DNA of 33,482 nt from Planctomycetaceae bacterium (GTDB lineage: Bacteria; Planctomycetota; Planctomycetia; Pirellulales; Pirellulaceae), in assembly GCA_027487375.1 (NCBI GenBank), contig JAIYDQ010000219.1:1-33482 (forward strand), read 5' to 3'. Each line of letters begins with the position of its first letter. The stretch's first letter is position 1. Shown here one piece after another: positions 1 through 8,413 of this stretch. A program made the position numbers and the translations under genes. The notes beneath the pieces were generated by a model that was not told where the DNA came from, did not search any database, and worked only from the letters and a program-made list of their open reading frames with translations.

Positions 1-3000
1 AACTGAAAGTCCTCCCATGATAGCGATCGCCATCGGCCCCCAAAAGACGCTTCTCGTAAGAGGAATCATCGCGAGGATTGCCGTTGCAGCGGTCAAGATC
101 ACCGGCCTCGCACGACGCACCGCAGATTCAATCACGGCCTCCCATTCTGTCAGTCCGCCTTGCATATCCTGCTCAATCTGATCGATCAAAATCACGGAGT
201 TTCGCATATCCATCCCGGCAAGCGCTATAACACCTAACAATGCGACGAAGCCAAATGGCGCGTTAAAAATAAGCAAAAAGGTAACGGCGCCGATTAACCC
301 CAGTGGAGCAATCCCAAACACAAGAGCCGCTTTCTTAAAGCTTTGAACCTGAAGCATAAGCAGTGTTAACATGATCAGAATCATCACAGGGAAAACGCTA
401 AAGAGAGCAAGGTTCGCTTTCTCACTTTCTTCAACGGCGCCGCCCCGTTCAATTCGGTAACCAGGAGGTAGCTCCAACGCTAGAAGCTTAGGAAAAATTC
501 GATTCGTAACGTCGGGTGCTTGAACACCGTCGATGATGTCGGATCTGACAGTCAGCATTGTCTCTTGATTCCTACGCCACAAAATGGGTGGTTCCAATTC
601 ATAGTGAGCTGTTGCGACTTGGCTAAGAGGAATCGCCTTTCCATCGTTATTGAACAACGATAGGTTCTGAAGCGAGTCCAGCTCTAATCGTTCTTCAGGA
701 ATTGCTCTCGCAACAACCTCGACGGTCTCGGTTCCTTCTCGAAACTGCGCGATAGGTGCCCCGGAGAGCAAGGTTTGAAGCGTTGACGAAATCTCTTGTG
801 TGTTCAAGCCCATGGATCGCGCTCGGTCTTGATCAACAGCCAATCGAATCATCTTCGAAGCCTCGCTCCATTCGAAGTTAACATCAACAGTCGCCTTCTC
901 TTGCCGCATGATTTCTCGAACCTTGTCTCCAATCGCGAGTACTCCTTCACGATCAGGCCCCATCACACGAAACTGAACAGGAAATCCAACCGGCGGACCA
1001 AAATCCAGTCGCAGAACACGCAGCCTTGGTGCAGCGAACTGCGGGTCCGATTCAAAGGCTGCAAGCAGCTCGCGTCTTAACTTCTCACGTGCTTCGACCC
1101 CCGTAGTTTCTATGACAATTTTTGCAAAGCTCGCGTTGGGAAGATCCGGATTCAGCGCAAGAAAAAATCTTGCGGAACCAGCCCCTGTGTAAGAGGTAAA
1201 ATGGTTTACATCCCACTCATAATCATGCGAACGATGGATCAAGAGATCAAGAAATGAAAATGGTTGGTTCTTGTGCTCTCGATCTGTGTCGTCTGGGTGC
1301 GGTAGTTTCTTGACCAACAACGACTCGACTCTTCGGACCATATCGGCTGTCGCCAAAAAGGACGAGCCTTCCGGCATCTTGATATCCACCATCAACTCAG
1401 GTCGTGATGACTGAGGAAAAAACTGCTGCTGCAGTTGTGTAAAGCCGTACATCGATGCGATAAAAGCAACCAAAGTCACCGATACAACCTTCAACGGATT
1501 GCGAACACAAAGCGTGATGATCGAACGCAAGGCTCGGTACATCCCCGTGTTATAATCGTGATGTTCTTTCGATGAAGCAAGCTTTTCTGGAAGCAACATT
1601 ACGCCAAGGTAGGGAGTAAAGACGACAGCAGTAAACCACGAGGTCATCAAAGCGATTCCGACAACCCAGAAAATTCCACCTGCATATTCACCCGCGGCTG
1701 ATTTGGCAAATCCCACTGGGATAAAACCCGCTGCGGTAATCATCGTTCCTGACAACATCGGAAACGCAGTGGATGACCAAGCAAAAGTTGCCGCATCAAC
1801 GCGACTCCAACCTTGCTCCAACTTCACTGCCATCATTTCAACAGCAATGATCGCGTCATCCACTAATAAACCAAGCGCCAGAATCAATGCGCCTAAGCTT
1901 ATCCGATCCAAATCCATACCAATCGAGTTCATGATGACCATGGAGATAGCCAGGACGGTAGGCACACTGAGAGCCACTACGATTCCGGTTCGAAACCCAA
2001 GACTCAGAAAGCTTACGCAAAGAACGATTATCAAAGCCTCGACGAACGATCGCAAGAATTCTGATACAGACTCGTCGACCACCGAAGGCTGAAAGGCGAC
2101 AGTCCCAATTTGGACACCGGCAGGCACTTCGGTTCGAATGATTTGCATCTCCTTTTCAATTCGCTCGCCCAGCGCTAAAACATTCCCGCCTTTTCTCATG
2201 ACGACTCCGAGTCCAACGCTTTGTTTACCGTCAAAACTCATCGTAAACTCCGATGGATCTTCGTACCCTCGTTTGATTTCAGCGATGTCACCCAATTTCA
2301 GTGTTCGGTTCAATCCGCTGACGGGAACATTCGAGATTGCTTCGACCGCGTCGAAGGCTCCATCGACTCGAACAAAGACACGGTCTTGTTCGGTCTCGAT
2401 TTTTCCCGATGGCAATATTGCGTTTTGCGCGGTGACACTGTCAAAGATCTTTTGTGGCGAGATGCCGAGTGTCGCAAGCTTTCGATGAGAAAGTTCGATA
2501 AAAACTTTCTGAGGTTGGTCGCCGATGATGTCAACCTTCTCAATATCATTGACTCGCAACAATCGCTTCCTCGCGGATTCGACAATACGTTTCAATTCCG
2601 CGGGGGTATAATCGTCGCCATGAAATGCGTAGATTGCGGAATAGACGTCACCATATTCATCGTTGACTGACGGACCAAGAACTCCTTGAGGAAGTGTACC
2701 GCGGATATCGTTCAACTTTTTACGAAGCTGGTACCACGTTTCGGGAACTTGCTTTTTGGGAATCGTATCTTTTAGCTGGACGAGAACGAGCATTCGTTCT
2801 GGCAAACAGTAAGTTCTCAGAAAATCGAGATACGGTGTTTCGCGAAGCTTGTCTTCGATTCGCTCTGCAACTTGCCTCTGCACTTCCTCCGCGGTCGCAC
2901 CAGGCCAAGTCGCGGAGACGATCGCCGTTTTAATTGTAAACGATGGGTCTTCAGCCCTCCCCATTTGCAAGTAGGCCTGCAATCCGGCAAGTAACGAAGC

Positions 3001-3075
3001 ACCAATCAAAAACAGTATGAACGACGGATGAGTCACAGCCCATCGCGACAGATTGAAACTAGGAAGGCTTTTCAC
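1..3075 (-). CDS. RND efflux transporter permease (AcrB/HAE1-like), 3' end outside window
   Basis: Minus-strand open frame from a GTG at 3075 (overlapping the TGA of the upstream adaptor gene, AAGTGAAAAG) through position 1 without a stop in the parts I translated. Translation contains RND-like segments such as GLVVDDAIIAVEMM-type and SVPTVLAISMVIMNSIGMDLDRISLGALILALG. Not listed in the ORF track because it runs off the edge. Confidence 0.9.
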   Translation of the reverse strand, partial: MKSLPSFNLSRWAVTHPSFILFLIGASLLAGLQAYLQMGRAEDPSFTIKTAIVSATWPGATAEEVQRQVAERIEDKLRETPYLDFLRTYCLPERMLVLVQLKDTIPKKQVPETWYQLRKKLNDIRGTLPQGVLGPSVNDEYGDVYSAIYAFHGDDYTPAELKRIVESARKRLLRVNDIEKVDIIGDQPQKVFIELSHRKLATLGISPQKIFDSVTAQNAILPSGKIETEQDRVFVRVDGAFDAVEAISNVPVSGLNRTLKLGDIAEIKRGYEDPSEFTMSFDGKQSVGLGVVMRKGGNVLALGERIEKEMQIIRTEVPAGVQIGTVAFQPSVVDESVSEFLRSFVEALIIVLCVSFLSLGFRTGIVVALSVPTVLAISMVIMNSIGMDLDRISLGALILALGLLVDDAIIAVEMMAVKLEQGWSRVDAATFAWSSTAFPMLSGTMITAAGFIPVGFAKSAAGEYAGGIFWVVGIALMTSWFTAVVFTPYLGVMLLPEKLASSKEHHDYNTGMYRALRSIITLCVRNPLKVVSVTLVAFIASMYGFTQLQQQFFPQSSRPELMVDIKMPEGSSFLATADMVRRVESLLVKKLPHPDDTDREHKNQPFSFLDLLIHRSHDYEWDVNHFTSYTGAGSARFFLALNPDLPNASFAKIVIETTGVEAREKLRRELLAAFESDPQFAAPRLRVLRLDFGPPVGFPVQFRVMGPDREGVLAIGDKVREIMRQEKATVDVNFEWSEASKMIRLAVDQDRARSMGLNTQEISSTLQTLLSGAPIAQFREGTETVEVVARAIPEERLELDSLQNLSLFNNDGKAIPLSQVATAHYELEPPILWRRNQETMLTVRSDIIDGVQAPDVTNRIFPKLLALELPPGYRIERGGAVEESEKANLALFSVFPVMILIMLTLLMLQVQSFKKAALVFGIAPLGLIGAVTFLLIFNAPFGFVALLGVIALAGMDMRNSVILIDQIEQDMQGGLTEWEAVIESAVRRARPVILTAATAILAMIPLTRSVFWGPMAIAIMGGLSV

Positions 3076-4292
3076 TTTTGCATCTCCCAAACTCGAACTT
3101 TCATAGCTTCATCGAGCTTTTGAACGCCAGCAGAAACAATGAATTGCCCCGAAGTTAACCCGCTCGATATTTCGGACATGCTAGCCCCGTACGATTTGAC
3201 TGTGACCGTCTGAGGACGAATCGAAAATACGCCGGTATTCAACGGATCCGGACTAGCTAACCATACGGCCGATTTATTTCCGTGCTGAATGATTGCTGCC
3301 GATGGGATACTCATCGCATCTTTGTTGAAACCATCGCTGGTTGCGGGTTGCGGTGTACCGAATGTTTCGCTTACGTTGTCGTCCCAGCTGACTGTTGAAG
3401 TCATTCCAAGTTGGATCTCTGCTGGTGGTCGTTCGATAGAGAAGCGAGCGCGATAAGTGCGAGTTACCGGATCTGCGACAGGCGATAGCTCTCGAAGCTT
3501 TGCCGTAGTTCGCACATTTGGAAGCGACCAGAATTGGACTGAAGCAATCAAGTTATCAGGAAGCGAACTTCGATTCTCTGGGATGTCAACGACTGCCTCG
3601 AGTTGTTCGGTTTGGGCAATCACGCAAACAGGCGTTCCTGCCGCCACGACCTGTCCCGATTCTGCTTGTACGCTTATCACGATCCCAGTAGTGTCTGCCA
3701 CGAGTTGGCAGTAGGCTAGCTGGTTGTTGGCAAGTTGCAGTTGTCGCTCCGCACTTGTCTGTTGACCTAACGCGATATCTCTTGCCGATAAACCGAGATC
3801 GTACTCCGATTGACTAATTGCATTGCTTCGTCGTAAGTCAGCCAGTCGTTGCTCCTCGGCGGTACTTTGCCTGACTGCAGCCCTCGCGACGACAAGGTTT
3901 GCTTCGGAAGTCTTTTGTTGTAGCCGATAATCCTCAGCATCCAATTCAAACAAAATGTCGCCCGACTTTACCTTTTGACCTACCTCAATTTTTCGACTCA
4001 CAATTTTACCGCCAACCCGAAATCCAACGGGCGTTTCGTATCGAGCGCGGACGGTCCCGGTAAAGACGTTCTTGGTACATCGTGCTTCAACACTTCCAAC
4101 CTCAAACATTCGTACCGGTACAATGGGAAGCACAATCTTGTTGGTCGACTTCGAAGCTTCTGGCAAATGTGCGTTTGACGACGATTGCAACCCTTGATTC
4201 TTCAAACCCACCGCCGCGAGGACGGCGGCAGATACGGAAAACAAAACCGCTGCGGACATGACGATGACCCGTTTTTTAAAGATGCTTTTCAT
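3072..4292 (-). CDS. RND efflux periplasmic adaptor subunit (membrane fusion protein, HlyD/AcrA-like)
   Basis: 406 aa; N-terminal membrane anchor, GTVRARYETPVGFRVGGKIVSRKIEVGQKVKSGDILFELD biotinyl-lipoyl-like motif, coiled-coil hairpin, translationally coupled to the RND permease. Confidence 0.92.
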   Translation of the reverse strand: MKSIFKKRVIVMSAAVLFSVSAAVLAAVGLKNQGLQSSSNAHLPEASKSTNKIVLPIVPVRMFEVGSVEARCTKNVFTGTVRARYETPVGFRVGGKIVSRKIEVGQKVKSGDILFELDAEDYRLQQKTSEANLVVARAAVRQSTAEEQRLADLRRSNAISQSEYDLGLSARDIALGQQTSAERQLQLANNQLAYCQLVADTTGIVISVQAESGQVVAAGTPVCVIAQTEQLEAVVDIPENRSSLPDNLIASVQFWSLPNVRTTAKLRELSPVADPVTRTYRARFSIERPPAEIQLGMTSTVSWDDNVSETFGTPQPATSDGFNKDAMSIPSAAIIQHGNKSAVWLASPDPLNTGVFSIRPQTVTVKSYGASMSEISSGLTSGQFIVSAGVQKLDEAMKVRVWEMQK

Positions 4293-4324
4293 CGGCGTAA
4301 TACCTTTTGAAGAATTGAATGAGC

Positions 4325-4347
4325 CGTCAGCTAATGACGAAGCGTCA
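4325..4347. promoter_or_regulatory. putative TetR operator (copy 1), CGTCA-N5-TGACG-N3-CGTCA
   Basis: CGTCAGCTAATGACGAAGCGTCA, 33 bp upstream of the adaptor start codon; includes the 17-bp inverted repeat AATGACGAAGCGTCATT (4333-4349). Same geometry and orientation as the site at 5116-5138. Confidence 0.7.
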
Positions 4348-4367
4348 TTTTTTCAGCAAAAAAATTT

Positions 4368-5114
4368 CTAGTTGGTTGTTGTTAGTAAATTGGTTTCGTT
4401 CAAGTTGAACTCGGTCCGAATCGCTTGGTGGAATTGGTCCATCTTTTGGAATTGCTCCTCGACTCCAAGCAGAGGTTGCCAACCGAATCCGTTCATCAAC
4501 GTATAACAGTGGTGACGAATCGCCTTGGGAGCATCAGTTATCCCAAGCTTGGCGAGAGAAGGGCTGGTTGCGGCAAGGACTTGGCTACCGTAATTCAATG
4601 CCCAAAATCCGAAGATGATTTCTTCGGGGGAAAGACCGTCGCGAAGAGCTAAGTCTCCGGCCATCATCGCATCTCGGACGATCCCCGAAACAACCCCCAT
4701 ACACCGACTTTCGCATTGTTGAATCAACTCTTGTCGGCGAGGACTTGATTTGTCCCAAATTGTGCTGTTTCGAATCCATTCTTCTATCGCAAAATGGTCT
4801 GTGCAGGCTTGCGTGTAAACCTCGCAGGCCGCACCGATCCCCATAAGTCGCTCTCTCGGAATATGACTCAATTGCGAACCAAACTGGAATAGCCGAAATC
4901 GCAACTCCATCGACTCAATGGCCAGGGCAATTACGATTTCCTCTTTGTTCGGGAAATGGTTGTAGAGAGTCCCCTTGGCATACTCCATCAAGGACGCCAA
5001 GCGGTCCATGCTGAGTGCCTGATACCCCTCTCGCAGCAAAATGGGACGGGCAAGCCTTAGGATTTGCCCCTCTCGCTCAGCGATCTCTCTTTGTTTTCTG
5101 CTTAAAACGACCAT
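4368..5114 (-). CDS. TetR/AcrR family transcriptional regulator
   Basis: 248 aa; N-terminal HTH typical of TetR: ILRLARPILLREGYQALSMDRLASLMEYAKGTLYNHFPNKEEIVIALA; sits directly upstream of the efflux genes. Confidence 0.92.
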   Translation of the reverse strand: MVVLSRKQREIAEREGQILRLARPILLREGYQALSMDRLASLMEYAKGTLYNHFPNKEEIVIALAIESMELRFRLFQFGSQLSHIPRERLMGIGAACEVYTQACTDHFAIEEWIRNSTIWDKSSPRRQELIQQCESRCMGVVSGIVRDAMMAGDLALRDGLSPEEIIFGFWALNYGSQVLAATSPSLAKLGITDAPKAIRHHCYTLMNGFGWQPLLGVEEQFQKMDQFHQAIRTEFNLNETNLLTTTN

Positions 5115-5115
5115 G

Positions 5116-5138
5116 CGTCAATTATTGACGCTTCGTCA
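5116..5138. promoter_or_regulatory. putative TetR operator (copy 2), CGTCA-N5-TGACG-N3-CGTCA
   Basis: CGTCAATTATTGACGCTTCGTCA immediately upstream of the tetR ATG; includes 17-bp inverted repeat GCGTCAATTATTGACGC (5115-5131) and TGACGCTTCGTCA (5126-5138). Confidence 0.7.
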
Positions 5139-5155
5139 CAAAAAGTCAAGTGACT

Positions 5156-6052
5156 TTAGCGATATCTGAAAATGCAGTAGATCGCGTTCCAAAGATCCTT
5201 CAGGCCGATCTTTTTTCCTTCGCTCCAAGAACGAGCTCGGTAACTTATAGGTACTTCTGGGATTTGAATTCCAAGCCGCGAGATTTTTGCGGTGATTTCT
5301 GGCTCAAACCCGAATCGAGGCTGCTCAATTCGAATATTTTGCAAGACATCACGGCGGAAGGCTTTGTAGCAGGTCTCCATGTCTGTCAGTTTTTGCCCGG
5401 TTACCCAGTTGCTAAGCCCGGTAAGGCTAGCATTACCGAAACGATGAATCCAAGAGCTGTTTTCGGACTCCGAATTCAAGTACCGTGATCCGTAAACGAC
5501 CGTGGCTCGACCATCGATAATCGGCTGGATGACTTTCATGATGTCTTGAGGATCATACTCGAGGTCAGCATCTTGAATAATGACGATGTTCCCCTCGGTA
5601 AGGCGGAAGCCGGTCTGAAGAGCAGCACCTTTGCCTTGATTTACGCAGTGAAAAAAGAGTTCGACACATCCGTCTTGCGGGATGCTAAGAAGTGCTTCCT
5701 GCGTGCCATCAGTGCTCCCATCATCGACAATCACGATCTGTTTGCTCACCGGGAGACGCTTCACGGCTTCAACTATCTTAATGACCGATTCACGTTCGTT
5801 AAAAACGGGAATCACTACGGAAAGCATCGGACGAGTGATTCGAAGCCGATCGTTTCCTAGATTATCGTCGACTGCCTTCTGGACCTCGGACAATTCGTCA
5901 AAAACACGCAATTCAACGCCCGACTCGAGACCGTAGCTGGACTGCATTTCAGCAATCCACTCACGCTCGTATGTTTGAGTCGACATTGGGAGTTGTGTCG
6001 TGGACGAATCGTTGTTCATGGGGCGACGTTGCTTACAAAGAGCATCAGACAA
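5156..6052 (-). CDS. glycosyltransferase family 2 (dolichyl-phosphate mannosyltransferase-like)
   Basis: 298 aa; LSVVIPVFNERESVIKIVEAVKRLP, IVDDGSTDGTQE, IIQDADLEYDPQD, VVYGSRYL. Start could instead be 6019. Confidence 0.9.
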   Translation of the reverse strand: MSDALCKQRRPMNNDSSTTQLPMSTQTYEREWIAEMQSSYGLESGVELRVFDELSEVQKAVDDNLGNDRLRITRPMLSVVIPVFNERESVIKIVEAVKRLPVSKQIVIVDDGSTDGTQEALLSIPQDGCVELFFHCVNQGKGAALQTGFRLTEGNIVIIQDADLEYDPQDIMKVIQPIIDGRATVVYGSRYLNSESENSSWIHRFGNASLTGLSNWVTGQKLTDMETCYKAFRRDVLQNIRIEQPRFGFEPEITAKISRLGIQIPEVPISYRARSWSEGKKIGLKDLWNAIYCIFRYR

Positions 6053-6261
6053 TCTATACCCGGTCTATAGTGCATGTGCCGATCGGCGACAATACACAAG
6101 TCCTGTCTGTATCGGTAAATCTAGATTGTTTTTCTTGACCGAAAGCTCCGACAAAGAATCGAAACCTCTTTTCGTCCGATTAAGTTTGCGATCGTAAGGA
6201 TTATGGCGACGAATTGGTGAAACAGGAGTGCAATCACACGTGGCTCTTTACTGGAAAATCG

Positions 6262-6291
6262 AAACCATGCGGTTGAGGTTGCATGGTTTTT
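6262..6291 (+). terminator. intrinsic-terminator-like hairpin
   Basis: AAACCATGC (6262-6270) / GCATGGTTT (6281-6289) 9-bp stem with 10-nt loop, T-run 6287-6291 on the plus strand. Confidence 0.35.
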
Positions 6292-6644
6292 ACCATCGCC
6301 TCTTCGATAACGAACAAATCCCATAAATGAGTGATGCCAATTCGAGTAACTCTCGCTTAGCTTATCGACGTTTCTCTTGACTCATGAATGAATCGAAAAG
6401 GAATTGGAGGTGATCAACAAATCGAGAGCTCGCCGTTACGATTTTGTTATTCGTATAAGGGGATCTATCGCGTTTTTGCCCAAGCCCTCGTGGCATGCTA
6501 ACGTGTCTCATTCCATTTAAATGTGTTGTACTTTACTAGCACTTAAGATCGGGATCAAACCCTCGCGCAGCCGCGTATGTTAAACTACTCTGCGATAAGT
6601 CGATTTCCATATTTGGCGAAACCAATCCCAACATCTGAGCAGTT

Positions 6645-7490
6645 ATGAAAACGACGACCGCCTTACTTCTTTTTCTGTTCGCCTCCCCCGTTCTTGGTCA
6701 GTTTTCCTATCCACCGATATTGAAGGATGCACGCGTTGAAACTTACCGCACGATCGAGTCGACAGATCTGAAGCTTTGGATCTTCGGGGAATCGGACTCC
6801 AGTGCGCTAAAGCCCGCGATTGTCTTCTTCTTCGGAGGTGGTTGGAGTGCTGGATCACCAGCCCAGTTCGAGAATCAGGCGCGACACTTTGCAAAGCGTG
6901 GCATGATCGCCATCACCGCTGACTATCGCGTGAAGTCTCGGCACGGTGTTAAAGCGGTTGAATGCGTCAAAGATGCCAAGGCTGCCGTTGCTTGGGTTCG
7001 AGAGAATGCACAGCGACTCGGAATTGATCCCAATATGATTGCCGTGTCCGGAGGATCTGCTGGTGGTCATATTGCAGCCTGCACGGGCACAATCAGCGGC
7101 CTCGGTAGCGAGGAGCGTCCTAATGCGATGATCTTGTTTAATCCCGCTCTGACTCTTGCTCCCATTGCAGGCAAGAAGCTTCAAGAGAACAAATCGAGAG
7201 CGGAGCTTGGCGTAGAGCGATTGGGCGTAGAGCCCGAAGCGATCTCACCAGCGCATCACGTCGGCCCACATACGCCTCCAACACTTATTCTTCATGGCAA
7301 GTCGGATACTACCGTTCCTTACGCAACCGCTACGGCTTTCGAAGCTGAAATGAAGAAGGCAGGACGCGAATGCAAGCTAGTCGGCTATGAAGGCGCGGGC
7401 CACGGTTTCTTCAACCGCAAAGAGCATTATGCAACGACCCTCGCCGAAGCCGACAATTTCCTCGTAGAACTGGGCTGGATTAAAAAGTAA
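6645..7490 (+). CDS. alpha/beta hydrolase (esterase/acetyl-esterase-like), secreted
   Basis: 281 aa; signal peptide; FFGGGWSAGSPAQF oxyanion-type HG motif equivalent, GGSAGGHIAA nucleophile elbow, LILHGKSDTTVPY, GHGFFN. Confidence 0.88.
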   Translation: MKTTTALLLFLFASPVLGQFSYPPILKDARVETYRTIESTDLKLWIFGESDSSALKPAIVFFFGGGWSAGSPAQFENQARHFAKRGMIAITADYRVKSRHGVKAVECVKDAKAAVAWVRENAQRLGIDPNMIAVSGGSAGGHIAACTGTISGLGSEERPNAMILFNPALTLAPIAGKKLQENKSRAELGVERLGVEPEAISPAHHVGPHTPPTLILHGKSDTTVPYATATAFEAEMKKAGRECKLVGYEGAGHGFFNRKEHYATTLAEADNFLVELGWIKK

Positions 7491-7543
7491 AACTCGAGCG
7501 CTGCTACATAAAAGATGTTCGATAACACATTTAGAATCGGAGT

Positions 7544-7671
7544 TAGCTGGAGACCGCCAGGTTTGCGCTGGAGTTCAGGCTTTAGCTGCTTTTGGCAAAT
7601 CCATTCAAGTTGCCGGGCGCCTAAAGTCTGTACTCCAACAAGGTTGCGAAAGATTTGGCGCTGTCCAACTA
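7544..7671. repeat. dispersed palindromic element, copy A (inverted relative to copy B)
   Basis: Terminal imperfect inverted repeats TAGCTGGAGACCGCC (7544) / GGCGCTGTCCAACTA (7657-7671) and inner GCGCTGGAGTTCAGGCTTTAG / CTAAAGTCTGTACTCCAAC; alignable with 13012-13122 in opposite orientation. Confidence 0.75.
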
Positions 7672-8244
7672 GGCTGGGAAGACAACCTTGTCGTAAACTT
7701 CCGCGGCTGAAAGCTTACTGTCGATGGAGTCGAGTTCGATTTGCCCGTCCAACCCCTGACAGCTTGTCAAATTCCATCTGCCATCAGGATCTCGTGAAAA
7801 GCAATCCATAGAGTGGCGATCTTGAGCAATCACCACATAATGTTGCAAGCTGGGAATCGTTCGATAATGCTCGAACTTCTTTCCTCGATCGTAAGCCTCA
7901 GTTGAATCGGAGAGAACTTCTACAAGCACAACTGGGTTTAGTAGAACGTCCCCGCCATTGGTTTCGATCTGCGGATCGCCACAAACAACAGACAGATCCG
8001 GGTATGTATATAAGCCGGTCGCATCGATTCGAAGCTTCAAGTCGCTCGGGTAGACTCGGCAAGGCTTCTTTTTGAGTTGCTCTCGAAGGCTTGCGCCAGT
8101 GTTAAGGACAATCAAATTATGATTTGCCGAGGCCCCCGCCATTGCGAACGTTTCGCCACGAAAGTATTCGGACCGAAACTCTGCCTTGCTCTCGCGATGC
8201 AGGTATTCGTCAGCTGTGATGTAGTGCTTGGGGACGGTCGACAT
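7669..8244 (-). CDS. Uma2 family endonuclease (DUF820)
   Basis: 191 aa; YITADEYLHRE...EYFRGETFAMAGASANHNLIVLNTGASLREQLKKKPCRVYPSDLKLRI...YTYPDLSVVCG...VEVLSDSTEAYDRGKKFEHYRTIPSLQHYVVIAQD is characteristic of the family. Confidence 0.93.
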   Translation of the reverse strand: MSTVPKHYITADEYLHRESKAEFRSEYFRGETFAMAGASANHNLIVLNTGASLREQLKKKPCRVYPSDLKLRIDATGLYTYPDLSVVCGDPQIETNGGDVLLNPVVLVEVLSDSTEAYDRGKKFEHYRTIPSLQHYVVIAQDRHSMDCFSRDPDGRWNLTSCQGLDGQIELDSIDSKLSAAEVYDKVVFPA

Positions 8245-8413
8245 GAGCTACTCTCCAGAAAATCCTGAGTCCGTTCTTCGCTTTAATTCTAATCGACTTC
8301 CGCCATTCTTGCCTAATCTTTGTCGCACTTTTTGAAGCAACCAAGCAGCTGTTGATAAACTTGATTCGGCACAGGGGAATACAGACTAAAACTAAGTGCG
8401 GTACCTATAGCAT

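Noticed and set aside
796-2933. ORFs at 796..1080, 1703..2092, 2138..2488, 2221..2670, 2694..2933
   Set aside because: Antisense to, or out of frame with, the RND permease open on the minus strand across 1-3075.
7515-7811. 98-aa plus-strand ORF
   Set aside because: Lies over palindromic element A and the antisense of the Uma2 gene.
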